From a virus, in the IMG/VR virus record IMGVR_UViG_3300027834_000005, positions 248,001-312,000 of that record: 64,000 bases of DNA; one strand, given 5' to 3'. The position numbers were made by a program, and so were the translations under genes. Position 1 is the stretch's first letter. Every line of letters starts with the position of its first letter. This document shows, in pieces, positions 17,209-25,610 of the stretch. Below the pieces are notes generated by a model, which worked only from the letters and a program-made list of their open reading frames with translations, did no database searches and had not been told where the DNA came from.

Positions 17209-18270
17209 ATGACAGCCCCTATTGATTTTACAAAATATAGAAAAAGCTTAACTAAGGCCATTCCAGGTATTAGTTCTGGCTTTAACGATCCAGATACTTG
17301 GATAAGTACTGGAAGCCATGCATTAAACTATCTTATTTCTGGCGATTTCCACCGAGGCATTCCTCTAAGTAAAGTATGTTGCTTTGCTGGTGAGAGTGGC
17401 AGTGGGAAATCTTTGATAGTATCCGGTAATATTGTGAAGCATGCACAAGAACAAGGCATTTTTTGTGTTGTTCTGGATACAGAAAACGCACTCGATGAAG
17501 ATTGGTTGCAAGCGCTAGGTGTAGATACCAGCGAAGACAAACTTATGAAACTTGGCGTATGCATGATCGATGATGTTGCAAGCATCATATCAGACTTTAT
17601 GAAGGCATACAATGCTGATTATGGTTCTATGGATCGTGAAGATAGACCTAAAGTGTTATTCGTTTGTGATAGCTTAGGTATGCTACTAACTCCTACTGAA
17701 ATTAATCAGTTCGAGAAAGGCGACATGAAAGGCGACATGGGACGTAAGGCTAAGCAGTTAAACGCGTTAGTTAAAAACGTTATCAACCTTATTGCCGAGC
17801 ACAACGTTGGATTCGTAGCAACAAACCACACATACGCATCACAGGACATGTTTGATCCAGATGACAAAATCTCAGGTGGTAATGGACCTATCTTCGCATC
17901 TTCCATTGTAGTTGCTTCTAAGAAACGTAAGTTGAAAGAAGATTCCGATGGTAAGAAAACTACTTCTGTGCAAGGTATAAAAGCTGACTGTAAAGTAGTT
18001 AAGAGTCGTTTCTCTAAACCTTTTGAAAGCGTAAAAATTAACATCCCTTGGGATGGAGGATTGGACCCATACTCAGGTCTGTTCGATATGTTTGAAACAT
18101 CTGGTCTGTTACAAAAGCAAGGCAACCGCTATCGCTATGTTAGTAGACAAACAGGTGAAGAATTCATTGAGTTCAGAAAGAACTGGGGTCCAGAATTGCT
18201 AGACGTGGTCATGGGTGAATTCACAGCTGACGACTTAGAAGTTGTTGATGTTGGTGAATTAGATGACTAA
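17209..18270 (+). CDS. uvsX: RecA-like recombinase UvsX
   Basis: A 353-aa strand-exchange protein (T4 UvsX 391 aa). Walker A GESGSGKS at residues 61-68, a VLDTENALDED segment and the KVLFVCDSLGML Walker-B-type strand are visible. The ATG at 17209 follows TAAGG; the region upstream in frame is the hairpin and is unlikely to be coding. It acts with gp32, UvsY and UvsW encoded alongside, and stops 8 bases into the next gene. Confidence 0.95.
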   Translation: MTAPIDFTKYRKSLTKAIPGISSGFNDPDTWISTGSHALNYLISGDFHRGIPLSKVCCFAGESGSGKSLIVSGNIVKHAQEQGIFCVVLDTENALDEDWLQALGVDTSEDKLMKLGVCMIDDVASIISDFMKAYNADYGSMDREDRPKVLFVCDSLGMLLTPTEINQFEKGDMKGDMGRKAKQLNALVKNVINLIAEHNVGFVATNHTYASQDMFDPDDKISGGNGPIFASSIVVASKKRKLKEDSDGKKTTSVQGIKADCKVVKSRFSKPFESVKINIPWDGGLDPYSGLFDMFETSGLLQKQGNRYRYVSRQTGEEFIEFRKNWGPELLDVVMGEFTADDLEVVDVGELDD

Positions 18271-18487
18271 TGATTCTGCATTTATATCTGAAATTTGGGC
18301 GATTGTTAAAGAAAACGTAGATGATTCCCAGTATATAGATATCTGTGACAGATTAGTTGAATTATTCGATGTGTATAACACGTCGGATGGTTTCTCTACC
18401 GATGTTGATTTCGATCAGCCTCTTGCTGTTGCCATATCTACTTACTTTGAGTTGTCAGATGAAGGAGAAGATAATGAAAATTTTTGA
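18263..18487 (+). CDS. Hypothetical small acidic protein
   Basis: A 74-aa acidic helical protein (FISEIWAIVKENVDD, YIDICDRLVELFDVY) overlapping uvsX by 8 bp. Similar small proteins sit beside uvsX/uvsY in other T4-like phages as I recall; function unknown. Confidence 0.65.
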   Translation: MTNDSAFISEIWAIVKENVDDSQYIDICDRLVELFDVYNTSDGFSTDVDFDQPLAVAISTYFELSDEGEDNENF

Positions 18488-18752
18488 AGACCTTGACGTG
18501 GCGATAACTGAAAAAGATATCGAAGAAGTCCGACGATTACTTGTTGAAATAAAACAAGAGATAGACACTGGCAATGTTGAAGTCGTAGAGCACGTAGCAA
18601 CACCAGCGAATCTTACTGTATTACAAGCGAGATTGTGCGATGAACTTGGCGTTAATAGAAGACTGTTGCAATTGCGTAACAGAGTTCCTAACGCAGTACA
18701 TAGGTCGTCGTTGTTTGTGCAAGCCATGATGAATGCCGTGGGGTATTTATAA
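18474..18752 (+). CDS. Hypothetical small helical protein
   Basis: A 92-aa protein, start at 18474 (MKIFEDLDVAITEKD) with GGAG eight bases upstream. Helical throughout. It overlaps both neighbours and lies in the uvsX-uvsY operon. Unknown function. Confidence 0.65.
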   Translation: MKIFEDLDVAITEKDIEEVRRLLVEIKQEIDTGNVEVVEHVATPANLTVLQARLCDELGVNRRLLQLRNRVPNAVHRSSLFVQAMMNAVGYL

Positions 18753-19216
18753 TGAGCAAATGGTATAGAAAAGTAACTGGTAGTGTTGCGGAAGTTCCTA
18801 ACTTCCTAACGTTCTTCGAGAATGAATTAGAAGACGCCAAGAAACAACTTTCTATGTCGGGTGTATCATTGGAAAGGCATGCAGCTATGATGCCAGGAAT
18901 AACAGAACATAGATTCAGTCAGCTTCAAGAAATAGAAGCTGTTCTTGAGTTTCTGAATATCGAAATGAAGAGAATTAGAGGTAGGCGCTTTAAGCACTAC
19001 TTCCAAGGTTATGATAAAGCATTAACGTCTAGAGATGCTGAGAAGTATGTTGACGGCGATGATGAAGTTATCGACCAAGCTCTATTGATTAATGAAGTCG
19101 CTCTGTTGCGAAACAAATACCTAGCAATACATAAAGGTCTAGAAGCTAAACATTGGCAAATAAACAATGTAGTTAGACTTAGATGTGCTGGCCTTGAAGA
19201 CGCGACGGTGGGTTAG
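18752..19216 (+). CDS. uvsY: Putative recombination mediator UvsY-like
   Basis: A 154-aa protein between uvsX and uvsW. The C-terminal part (MKRIRGRRFKHYFQGYDKAL followed by RDAEKYVDGDDEV and HWQINNVVRLR) resembles UvsY-type mediators, which load UvsX onto gp32-coated DNA: a basic helix, an acidic segment and a final helix ending in QI-N. T4 UvsY is 137 aa. The position supports the call. Sequence similarity to T4 UvsY itself is weak by eye. Confidence 0.6.
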   Translation: MSKWYRKVTGSVAEVPNFLTFFENELEDAKKQLSMSGVSLERHAAMMPGITEHRFSQLQEIEAVLEFLNIEMKRIRGRRFKHYFQGYDKALTSRDAEKYVDGDDEVIDQALLINEVALLRNKYLAIHKGLEAKHWQINNVVRLRCAGLEDATVG

Positions 19217-20680
19217 ATGACTAATAAAGTATGTGACCTAGTTTTGAGAGATGAAGTTAATTGTCGTTTCGAAAATGTTGATCCGTCCACTCGAAGGAAG
19301 ATGTCTAAGAAATTAGAATTCTTTCTTCAGTACGCAAGACATACCCCAGCATACAAATTAGGACGCTGGGACGGCATGAAAAGATTTTTTGATGCCGGTG
19401 GAAGAACATATATCAATCTTATAGATGATGTGCTTCCTATTCTTCTTGACGAAGGATACGAGATAGATGTAGTGGATAAGAGATCATGTGACCGCATGTC
19501 TTTTAGTCCAATAACTGCGGATAGTTACTCACATGTTAAGTGGCCTGAAGGTCATGTATGTGAAGGCGAATCTTTAGTTATACGTGAACACCAAGTTGAA
19601 GCCATTAATGACTTTTTGGCTAACCCTTGTGGTATGGGAGAGATAAGTACTGGCGCTGGTAAAACAATTATCACCGCTGTGTTATCCGATCACATTGGGC
19701 AGTACGGTAGATCTATAGTTATTGTTCCTAATAAGGATCTGGTTACGCAAACCAGAAGAGACTATGAGCTACTAGGACTCGATGTAGGCGTGTATTACGG
19801 CGATAAGAAAGAGATAGGGCATATGCATACCATATGCACGTGGCAGAGCTTAGAGGCACTGGATAAGAAGAAGGACGGTAAGATAACGATGTCAGATATA
19901 TCTGATGGAGTCGTTGGTGTTATTGTCGATGAAGCTCATTCATGTAAAGCGGATAAATTGTTTAAGCACCTAACTAAGACATTTAGTCAATGTCCTATTA
20001 GATGGGCGATGACTGGTACTATACCGTTAGACCCAGCTGAAGCATTTTCTCTTAAGGCTGCAATTGGTCCTGTTATATGTCAAGTGTCCGCAAAGGAATT
20101 GCAAGACAAAGGTGTTCTGAGTAATCTTAACATTGACGTATTACAAGTCCAAGATTATTATTCTAACTTTCCTGATTATCAGGAAGAACTGAATTATTTA
20201 GTGACTGACGATAAGAGATTAAAATTTCTTACTGAGACGTTTATTATGCCTGCTCTAGAAACTGGAAACACATTGATTCTGGTTGATAGGATAGCCACTG
20301 GTAAAAAACTACAGGCGTTAATTCCTGATTCTGTTTTCATCAATGGTAACGTTAAGTCGGTAGACAGAAAGACTGAATATGACTCTGTGAAAAATGCAGA
20401 TAACAAACCTATAATTGCAACCTTCGCGGTAGCAAGTACAGGTATCGACATACCAAGAATATTTAACGTATTCATGTTTGAGTCAGGTAAAAGTTTTATT
20501 AAAGTTATACAGTCCATTGGTAGGGGAATTCGTAAAGCTAAAGATAAAGACTTCGTAAATATTTACGACGTATGTTCTAGTGCTAAGTACTCCAAGAAAC
20601 ATTTGACCGAAAGGAAAAAGTTTTATAAGAGTAAAGAATACCCATTTAAAATTAACAAAGTAAAAGGAGATTTCATATGA
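19217..20680 (+). CDS. uvsW: DNA/RNA helicase UvsW
   Basis: A 487-aa SF2 helicase (T4 UvsW 503 aa) that branch-migrates recombination intermediates and unwinds R-loops. The N-terminal double-stranded-DNA-binding segment includes PAYKLGRWDGMKRFFD. Motifs: Q/Ia-region IREHQVEAI, Walker A STGAGKT (144-150), DEAH (238-241), MTGTI and motif VI IQSIGRGIRKAKD. Starts one base after the uvsY-like stop. Confidence 0.95.
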   Translation: MTNKVCDLVLRDEVNCRFENVDPSTRRKMSKKLEFFLQYARHTPAYKLGRWDGMKRFFDAGGRTYINLIDDVLPILLDEGYEIDVVDKRSCDRMSFSPITADSYSHVKWPEGHVCEGESLVIREHQVEAINDFLANPCGMGEISTGAGKTIITAVLSDHIGQYGRSIVIVPNKDLVTQTRRDYELLGLDVGVYYGDKKEIGHMHTICTWQSLEALDKKKDGKITMSDISDGVVGVIVDEAHSCKADKLFKHLTKTFSQCPIRWAMTGTIPLDPAEAFSLKAAIGPVICQVSAKELQDKGVLSNLNIDVLQVQDYYSNFPDYQEELNYLVTDDKRLKFLTETFIMPALETGNTLILVDRIATGKKLQALIPDSVFINGNVKSVDRKTEYDSVKNADNKPIIATFAVASTGIDIPRIFNVFMFESGKSFIKVIQSIGRGIRKAKDKDFVNIYDVCSSAKYSKKHLTERKKFYKSKEYPFKINKVKGDFI

Positions 20681-21183
20681 GTAAGATTCTAACAGTTGAA
20701 AATAAAATGTATGACATAGACCACGTACCAGAAGTGGTAGATGACTTAAGATTTTGTGTATTAGATTGTACAGAGACCGACTACATAGATTTCTTCTTTC
20801 TTCCGCTGATCTACTTGGAGAGTTTCTATTCTCCAATGGTAGTTCTTTCTATAGGCAAGTACACAGTTAAGATGCCTTTAGATTGGTCGGTGATGGTATG
20901 CGATGAAGATTATAGCGCAATGGAAATTATGCCATTGACTAGCTTAAATGATAGAGGTTTCCATACCGTATTGTTTAATCCTTTGAAGCATTTCGTTCCT
21001 GAATCAAAAGAAGTTGTTATGATGGACGTGTACTCTGACGTGAAATGGTTTTTCCCTAAACTGAAGACAGGTAACATTTTAGTTGTCCCAGTTGAAGACG
21101 GAGATACACCTTTATGTGCATTGTTCGTTAAAGACCATACTAAAATACCTAATCCTTTAGATATTGGATTGATTTTTGAGTAG
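20677..21183 (+). CDS. Conserved hypothetical protein downstream of uvsW
   Basis: A 168-aa protein overlapping uvsW by 4 bp. Segments LIYLESFYSPMVVLSIGKYTV, MPLDWSVMV and MPLTSLNDRGF form a pattern I recall from a conserved hypothetical beside uvsW in marine T4-like phages. No enzymatic motif seen. Confidence 0.7.
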   Translation: MSKILTVENKMYDIDHVPEVVDDLRFCVLDCTETDYIDFFFLPLIYLESFYSPMVVLSIGKYTVKMPLDWSVMVCDEDYSAMEIMPLTSLNDRGFHTVLFNPLKHFVPESKEVVMMDVYSDVKWFFPKLKTGNILVVPVEDGDTPLCALFVKDHTKIPNPLDIGLIFE

Positions 21184-21197
21184 AAACGTAGTATAAT
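21169..21197 (+). promoter_or_regulatory. Sigma70-type promoter
   Basis: TTGATT, 17-bp spacer, TATAAT followed by AGGC. Predicted start near 21204, and the ATG of the next gene is at 21213 (AAGGTG as ribosome site would be mostly inside the promoter region, so the leader is very short). Confidence 0.6.
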
Positions 21198-21212
21198 AGG
21201 CAAGGTGAAAAT

Positions 21213-21695
21213 ATGGCAAAGGCAAGATTAAATAAGTTGAGCGATGTTCTCAATGCCATTGACTTCGGGAATACTGATTATCTGGGCGGTCTGCCCGACG
21301 ACAAGAAGGCGGACCTATCTAAGAATATCTGGCTAATGATGCGTTATTGTAGCGGTGTAAAACCTAACTATCGTAGCGATCATAGCCTTCATTACTTGAT
21401 TATGACACATAGTCTAGTGAATAAAGATTTCATGAAGGTCAGTGACCATCCAGAACTTCAATGGAAACTAATGGCTCATTGTGGCGTAGGTAATAAACAA
21501 TACCACGAATTGTTACCTCCCACTTCATCACGAAGAATTGACCCTAAAATAAAAATGTTGACATCTGTGTTCCCTGAAAAGAAACCGGACGATATAGATT
21601 TACTTATAAAGATAAACGACGTGAGTGAACTTAAGGAAATGTGTATAGATTATGGCTTCGAAACCAAAGACGTCAATAGTGCGTTCACGAGATAA
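21213..21695 (+). CDS. Conserved hypothetical protein (possible replication accessory)
   Basis: A 160-aa helical protein. DVLNAIDFGNTDYLGGLPDD, LMMRYCSGVK and HPELQWKLMAHCGVGNKQYH resemble a family of unknown function next to replication genes in marine T4-like phages. The C-terminal PDDIDLLIKINDVSELKEM segment is common there too. A clamp-loader small subunit (gp62) role is possible but unsupported by a clear motif. Confidence 0.6.
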   Translation: MAKARLNKLSDVLNAIDFGNTDYLGGLPDDKKADLSKNIWLMMRYCSGVKPNYRSDHSLHYLIMTHSLVNKDFMKVSDHPELQWKLMAHCGVGNKQYHELLPPTSSRRIDPKIKMLTSVFPEKKPDDIDLLIKINDVSELKEMCIDYGFETKDVNSAFTR

Positions 21696-22362
21696 CATAT
21701 GTAAATTCTGTAAGAAAGGATTTAGCTCTGAGAGAACTCTAGCAGCGCATATGTGTGTCAAGAAACGTCGATTTGCAGATAAAGATGCACCAGGATCTAT
21801 GTTAGGTTACAGGGTATTTCAAAGGTTCTATGAACTTACATCACGTAAGAGCGAACCAAAAAGCGTGTATGAATTCATAGACAGCTCCCACTACAACGCA
21901 TTCGTTAAATTCGCCAGATATATGGTAGATTTGAATCCGTTAGTTCCAGATCAATTCATAGACTACGTTATTACTAACGGAATCAAAATGAAGGACTGGG
22001 ATAAGCCATCCATTTACGATAAATTCTTAGGTGAATACATTCGTAAAGAGCCGGTGAAAAGAGCACTAGAAAGATCCATAATCGAAATGGATAAATGGGC
22101 ACAGGAAAACAATACGGAATTTACGAACTTCTTTGAGTACGTCCATCCTGTAGAGGCTGTGTACCTCATTAAGAGCGGTAGAATATCCCCATGGATAATC
22201 TACATATCTGATAACTCATCTAAGCTACTGAGCAGCTTTAACCAAGAACAGGTTAAGATGTTAGCTAATATCATGGACGTAAATTTATGGAACTTTGTGT
22301 TTCATAAGAAAGTTGATGATGTGAAATATGCAAGAGACATTATAAGCGCGGCAGGACTATGA
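21652..22362 (+). CDS. Zinc-finger protein of unknown function
   Basis: A 236-aa protein with an N-terminal C2H2-like finger: C-x2-C (CKFCKKGFSSERTLAAH) with His ~13 residues later and a following C (HMCVKKRRF). The rest is helical. It overlaps the previous gene by 44 bp and the DnaE-like gene by 4 bp, so it belongs to the replication operon. It probably binds DNA or a replication protein. Family not named. Confidence 0.65.
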   Translation: MASKPKTSIVRSRDNICKFCKKGFSSERTLAAHMCVKKRRFADKDAPGSMLGYRVFQRFYELTSRKSEPKSVYEFIDSSHYNAFVKFARYMVDLNPLVPDQFIDYVITNGIKMKDWDKPSIYDKFLGEYIRKEPVKRALERSIIEMDKWAQENNTEFTNFFEYVHPVEAVYLIKSGRISPWIIYISDNSSKLLSSFNQEQVKMLANIMDVNLWNFVFHKKVDDVKYARDIISAAGL

Positions 22363-22943
22363 GTATTTTTAAAGGTGATATCGATATTGATGTGGCAAGT
22401 CGTGATGAGGCGCTGAAGAGCGTCCGTCATGTTCGTGCTATGATACGTACCAAAGATGATAAAGAACAAGTACATAACGTGGGTATCTATGTTCAAGATA
22501 TACCTGCTAACCCTATTACAGGGATGGCTACGTTCGAGTACAAGATAGCTGAAGAGTTAGGGTATCAGAAGATCGATGTCCTTAATAATTCGATATATGA
22601 AGAGGTTGAAGATGAAGCTCATCTTGATGCCCTTTGTGAAGAGTGCATGGTACAGTGGGACCTAATGGAACATGAAGAATTCGTGGATCAATTACCTCAC
22701 CTTACTGGTCACTTTGATATTGTTAATAGTATACGCCCACGTAATGTGGATGATCTAGCTGTGGCACTGGCTATTATACGACCAGCAAAGAGACACCTAG
22801 TTGGTAGATCTAGAATTGATATTGATAAAGAGATTTGGGATAAGCCTGCTGATGGCGGTTATCACTTCAAACGTGCGCATAGTTACGCTTACGCCATGTC
22901 ATTAGTAGTAAAAATGAATCTTATTACTGAGAAGATATATTGA
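22359..22943 (+). CDS. DnaE-like (DNA polymerase III alpha) C-terminal fragment
   Basis: A 194-aa protein. QVHNVGIYVQDIP, ELGYQKIDVLNN, SIRPRNVDDLAVALAIIRPAK and HFKRAHSYAYAMSLV follow, in order, DnaE landmarks (HxAGVVI, LGLLKFDFLG, KPxxxxDLxALxALYRPG, FNKSHAxAYA). The catalytic aspartates of the DnaE palm are outside this segment. A second protein at 60447 carries the preceding DnaE GRGS region, so the phage has two separated DnaE-derived pieces. Role unknown; perhaps a scaffold or a polymerase-interacting factor. Confidence 0.65.
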   Translation: MSIFKGDIDIDVASRDEALKSVRHVRAMIRTKDDKEQVHNVGIYVQDIPANPITGMATFEYKIAEELGYQKIDVLNNSIYEEVEDEAHLDALCEECMVQWDLMEHEEFVDQLPHLTGHFDIVNSIRPRNVDDLAVALAIIRPAKRHLVGRSRIDIDKEIWDKPADGGYHFKRAHSYAYAMSLVVKMNLITEKIY

Positions 22944-23124
22944 TCATGTAGTACCGTGTTGGTTCATAGGTATCTGGGTTGACAGTTACGTACGTTTCTA
23001 CTATACCAAGAACATAGATGTCCTTCGGTACGCCTTCACGAATTTCACTTAATGACCTGTGTTCCAAATCTTCATAATATATGAAAGCGGAGTCATTAGC
23101 TAGATATTTAATATGAGATATCAC
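22924..23124 (-). CDS. Hypothetical small protein
   Basis: A 66-aa minus-strand protein starting at GTG overlapping the upstream stop (GTGA), thus coupled to the 23121-23480 gene. It converges on and overlaps the DnaE-like gene by 20 bp. Looks like a small beta-rich domain (DIYVLGIVETYVTV). Unknown function. Confidence 0.55.
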   Translation of the reverse strand: MISHIKYLANDSAFIYYEDLEHRSLSEIREGVPKDIYVLGIVETYVTVNPDTYEPTRYYMINISSQ

Positions 23125-23480
23125 TTTGGCTTTCTTACTAAAGTGATTTGACGCTTCTTAACTCTCTTACGTATAAGATTGTTTAAAGAAGTACATGGGC
23201 CAGAAATGACCTCTACGTCTTTTTTGTTAACAGTCCTAAGAAATGGCTTATATCTAGTCATCTCTTCTCTAAGAAAGATATTAATAGGTAGTAAGCGATT
23301 GCTCTCATGCCACCAAGTATCGCCAAGTTCTAATAATCTGGCCTTCTCTTCCTTGATAACGATGCTATCCAAGTCATAATAACTTAGAATTTTCTCGTCA
23401 CTGTTTTGTATAAGGCACAATTTCTCGCCGCCTTGTAAGGATATATGTGTTAAAAATGGGAATTCGTCTGTATTTGTCAT
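23121..23480 (-). CDS. Hypothetical late protein, possibly leaderless
   Basis: A 119-aa minus-strand protein with the ATG at 23480 (MTNTDEFPFL). The sequence upstream reads GATAAATACTATT then ATG, so T4 late geometry puts the first transcribed base on the start codon; no ribosome site is visible. Lys/Arg-rich C-terminus (IRKRVKKRQITLVRKPK). Function unknown. Confidence 0.6.
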   Translation of the reverse strand: MTNTDEFPFLTHISLQGGEKLCLIQNSDEKILSYYDLDSIVIKEEKARLLELGDTWWHESNRLLPINIFLREEMTRYKPFLRTVNKKDVEVISGPCTSLNNLIRKRVKKRQITLVRKPK

Positions 23481-23485
23481 AATAG

Positions 23486-23493
23486 TATTTATC
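23486..23493 (-). promoter_or_regulatory. Late-type promoter box (minus strand)
   Basis: GATAAATACTATT, the longest match to the extended T4 late consensus, divergent from the CATAAATA box at 23533. Five bases separate the box from an ATG. Confidence 0.7.
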
Positions 23494-23532
23494 ATAGCTA
23501 AATCTATCAGCAGTAAAAATCATTCCGAAATC

Positions 23533-23540
23533 CATAAATA
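23533..23540 (+). promoter_or_regulatory. Late-type promoter box CATAAATA
   Basis: CATAAATA followed by GAGGT and the ATG at 23546, so the predicted start coincides with the ATG. Confidence 0.55.
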
Positions 23541-23545
23541 GAGGT

Positions 23546-24487
23546 ATGTTATATGACTTATATAGATACGACAATTGGTATGATCTGCTGTTTGATAATA
23601 GTAGGTTCACTTGCGAGTGTAATTTGACGGACAACGCGCCTATGAACACAAGATTAGTAAAAATTCATAAAGGGGTCGATAACCTTCTGAAATTCAGAGT
23701 TTTCGATTCCGATAGAAAAAGAGCAAAAATAGACCACCTTAAAATAAGTGGCACATTAATTAATAAAGAGAACCGCGAACGCGTATTAACTGTTAAGGGA
23801 ACACTTGAATGTACTAGAGGTATATTCACAGTTGCTATTCCAGAAGGGCAGTTAGTAGATATCGCCGCTGGTTTCTATGACTTCGTTGTTACTGGCGAAG
23901 AAGACTTTATCCCTAGCCAAGCTGGTGAGATAGTATCTACCCCATTCTATACAGACGCTACTTCTAATATAAGATTAGAAGCTGAAGTGACTGATAGTGT
24001 TGAGAAGGCACCTATTCCAACCACAGAGATAATTGAATGGTCTTCGCAGTCAGTTGAGATAGAAGGCGTATATACTAAATTGTATTACAGCCACCCTATC
24101 GCAGCTAATAGACTAAGAAACCTTAAACATGGAACTCATACATTTACAGTCTCGGCTGAAAATTACCGTGGGTTATTCCAAGCACGTGGATCACTGGAAC
24201 ATATCCCTCCAGCTGCTTCGGATAGAGAAAAGTACTTCCCTCTTAACCTTACTGATTATAGTGAGTTCGCTAGATATGGCGATGTTGACGAGAATGGAAA
24301 ACTACAAACGTTTCATGGTATAGATGCATGGTCTATACAATCTAATGTGCTGTGGATTATTTTCTATTGGGTTGCTACTGATGATGCCGGTGTCCCACAC
24401 CCATCACATCTTGATCCGCCTGAGTTAATCTTAGATGACAATAGTGTCGTTGAGAATAAACTGGATAGAGTACAATTAAGATCATAA
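23546..24487 (+). CDS. Virion structural protein (tail/baseplate-associated)
   Basis: A 313-aa protein. MLYDLYRYDNWYDLLFDNSRF leads into MNTRLVKIHKGVDNLLKFRVFDSDRKR and repeated beta-strand segments, a pattern I associate with structural proteins of marine T4-like phages (baseplate or fiber-adaptor class). The late promoter agrees. The start is uncertain: 23546 would be leaderless, while an internal ATG at 23642 (MNTRLVKI) is an alternative. A bidirectional terminator follows. Confidence 0.65.
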   Translation: MLYDLYRYDNWYDLLFDNSRFTCECNLTDNAPMNTRLVKIHKGVDNLLKFRVFDSDRKRAKIDHLKISGTLINKENRERVLTVKGTLECTRGIFTVAIPEGQLVDIAAGFYDFVVTGEEDFIPSQAGEIVSTPFYTDATSNIRLEAEVTDSVEKAPIPTTEIIEWSSQSVEIEGVYTKLYYSHPIAANRLRNLKHGTHTFTVSAENYRGLFQARGSLEHIPPAASDREKYFPLNLTDYSEFARYGDVDENGKLQTFHGIDAWSIQSNVLWIIFYWVATDDAGVPHPSHLDPPELILDDNSVVENKLDRVQLRS

Positions 24488-24489
24488 AA

Positions 24490-24508
24490 AAAGCGCCCTA
24501 GGCGCTTT
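24490..24508. terminator. Bidirectional terminator between convergent genes
   Basis: Perfect 8-bp stem AAAGCGCC/GGCGCTTT with loop CTA, with A-run upstream and T-rich tail downstream, so it can serve both the + gene ending at 24487 and the - gene ending at 24511. Confidence 0.85.
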
Positions 24509-24510
24509 AT

Positions 24511-25074
24511 TTATTTGTGTCTACCGCGATGGCCGCCTGCTGTTCTACTGTAGGTCTTATCGTTCCACCTTTTGTCAGTCTTCATTTTACTGGCTGCTCT
24601 TATGCCAGCATCATCACTAATGTCATTAGCTTTGTTGTTCATGGCACCTTCTATTTTTCTGAATCTTTCTACGCTTAATGAGCCATTCTTTTTCAACTCG
24701 ATAATTGCTTGCTTAGCGTTAAGGTTACCTTTCTTATTATCTAGAATATATTGGTATATTTCTGGATGTCCAGCTTTGAAGTCTTTAATGCTCTCATAAT
24801 CATCTGGATTATAACCCATGGATAGTTTACCCTCTACTTTGTCGGTGTAACCTTTACCATGACAATTGGTGCATATCTTAGTAGGGTTGGTGTCTCCACC
24901 TTGCATAAATTCGTTATTATTTCTCTGTAAAGGTCTGCTGATTCCCTCTTTACCGCTACCCTTACACTGTGGGCAAGTCTGCGCTATAGAGCCATCTGGT
25001 AAATTAATATGGTCTCCGCCTGTTCTGTAGTCAAGGCTAGAACCTTCTCTGTCTACGATTTCTGAAATGATCAT
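24511..25074 (-). CDS. Late protein with DnaJ-type zinc-finger motifs
   Basis: A 187-aa minus-strand protein. Two CxxCxGxG motifs (CPQCKGSGK near residue 34 and CTNCHGKGY near 68) form one DnaJ-like zinc centre; no J domain is present. The N-terminus MIISEIVDRE resembles the capsid-targeting leaders of other late genes. The C-terminus is basic (KRWNDKTYSRTAGGHRGRHK). It has its own late promoter. It may bind unfolded protein or DNA in the head; function inferred only. Confidence 0.65.
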   Translation of the reverse strand: MIISEIVDREGSSLDYRTGGDHINLPDGSIAQTCPQCKGSGKEGISRPLQRNNNEFMQGGDTNPTKICTNCHGKGYTDKVEGKLSMGYNPDDYESIKDFKAGHPEIYQYILDNKKGNLNAKQAIIELKKNGSLSVERFRKIEGAMNNKANDISDDAGIRAASKMKTDKRWNDKTYSRTAGGHRGRHK

Positions 25075-25097
25075 TGATAGTGTCCGTTAGTTTACTG

Positions 25098-25105
25098 TAT
25101 TTATC
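25098..25105 (-). promoter_or_regulatory. Late-type promoter box GATAAATA (minus strand)
   Basis: GATAAATA with predicted start near 25092 and an 18-nt leader containing CGGAC before the ATG at 25074. Confidence 0.7.
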
Positions 25106-25111
25106 GTATAT

Positions 25112-25140
25112 TTGCTATAACGCGTAAGTTGTGGTATACT
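25112..25140 (+). promoter_or_regulatory. Sigma70-type promoter
   Basis: TTGCTA, 17-bp spacer, TATACT; predicted start near 25147, followed by TTGGAG and the ATG at 25160. Divergent from the late promoter at 25098. Confidence 0.6.
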
Positions 25141-25159
25141 TCCATTTTTGGAGAATACC

Positions 25160-25570
25160 ATGTCCGTGAATTTACAGGTCTATCGAGACAAATTAGAAAA
25201 AATAAAAAATATGAATAGGGTCTATAATAAAAGCGAACATGGCAGCGGCCTAACTAACTATGAAAACGGAAGTTACTCTATAAGTAACGACGGATCAACT
25301 AGATGGTACGATAAAGAAGGCAACCCACATAGGGGTGATGGTCTACCGGCTGTAATTGGACCAGGAAAATTAACACATTATCACCGTGGTAAACTACATA
25401 GAATAGATGGACCGGCACTCATTAGGCAAATTGGGTCCGACAAAGTCTATACTTGGTATGTAGATAATAAAAGAATAACCAGTTGGGAACAGTTCTCTGA
25501 CATGTCCGGCGTGCCATTAGAAGAAGTCATGTTAAAAGTTCTATCTGGGGATTGGCCACCTACGCCATAA
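25160..25570 (+). CDS. HRxDGPA-repeat phage protein
   Basis: A 136-aa protein with W-Y-x-x-x-G-x-x-H-R-x-D/G-G-P/L-A repeats: RWYDKEGNPHRGDGLPAV, then YHRGKLHRIDGPALI and TWYVDNKRI. Such repeats resemble MORN-like or YwqK-type modules common in phages, thought to mediate protein interactions. Start at 25160 set by TTGGAG. Precise role unknown. It precedes primase but has a separate promoter. Confidence 0.7.
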   Translation: MSVNLQVYRDKLEKIKNMNRVYNKSEHGSGLTNYENGSYSISNDGSTRWYDKEGNPHRGDGLPAVIGPGKLTHYHRGKLHRIDGPALIRQIGSDKVYTWYVDNKRITSWEQFSDMSGVPLEEVMLKVLSGDWPPTP

Positions 25571-25575
25571 ACATC

Positions 25576-25604
25576 TTGCCAAACTAGTGTTCCTATGTTA
25601 TAAT
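25576..25604 (+). promoter_or_regulatory. Sigma70-type promoter for primase
   Basis: TTGCCA, 17-bp spacer, TATAAT followed by AGCCGG. The usual start (7 bases after the -10) falls exactly on the primase ATG at 25611. Confidence 0.75.
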
Positions 25605-25610
25605 AGCCGG

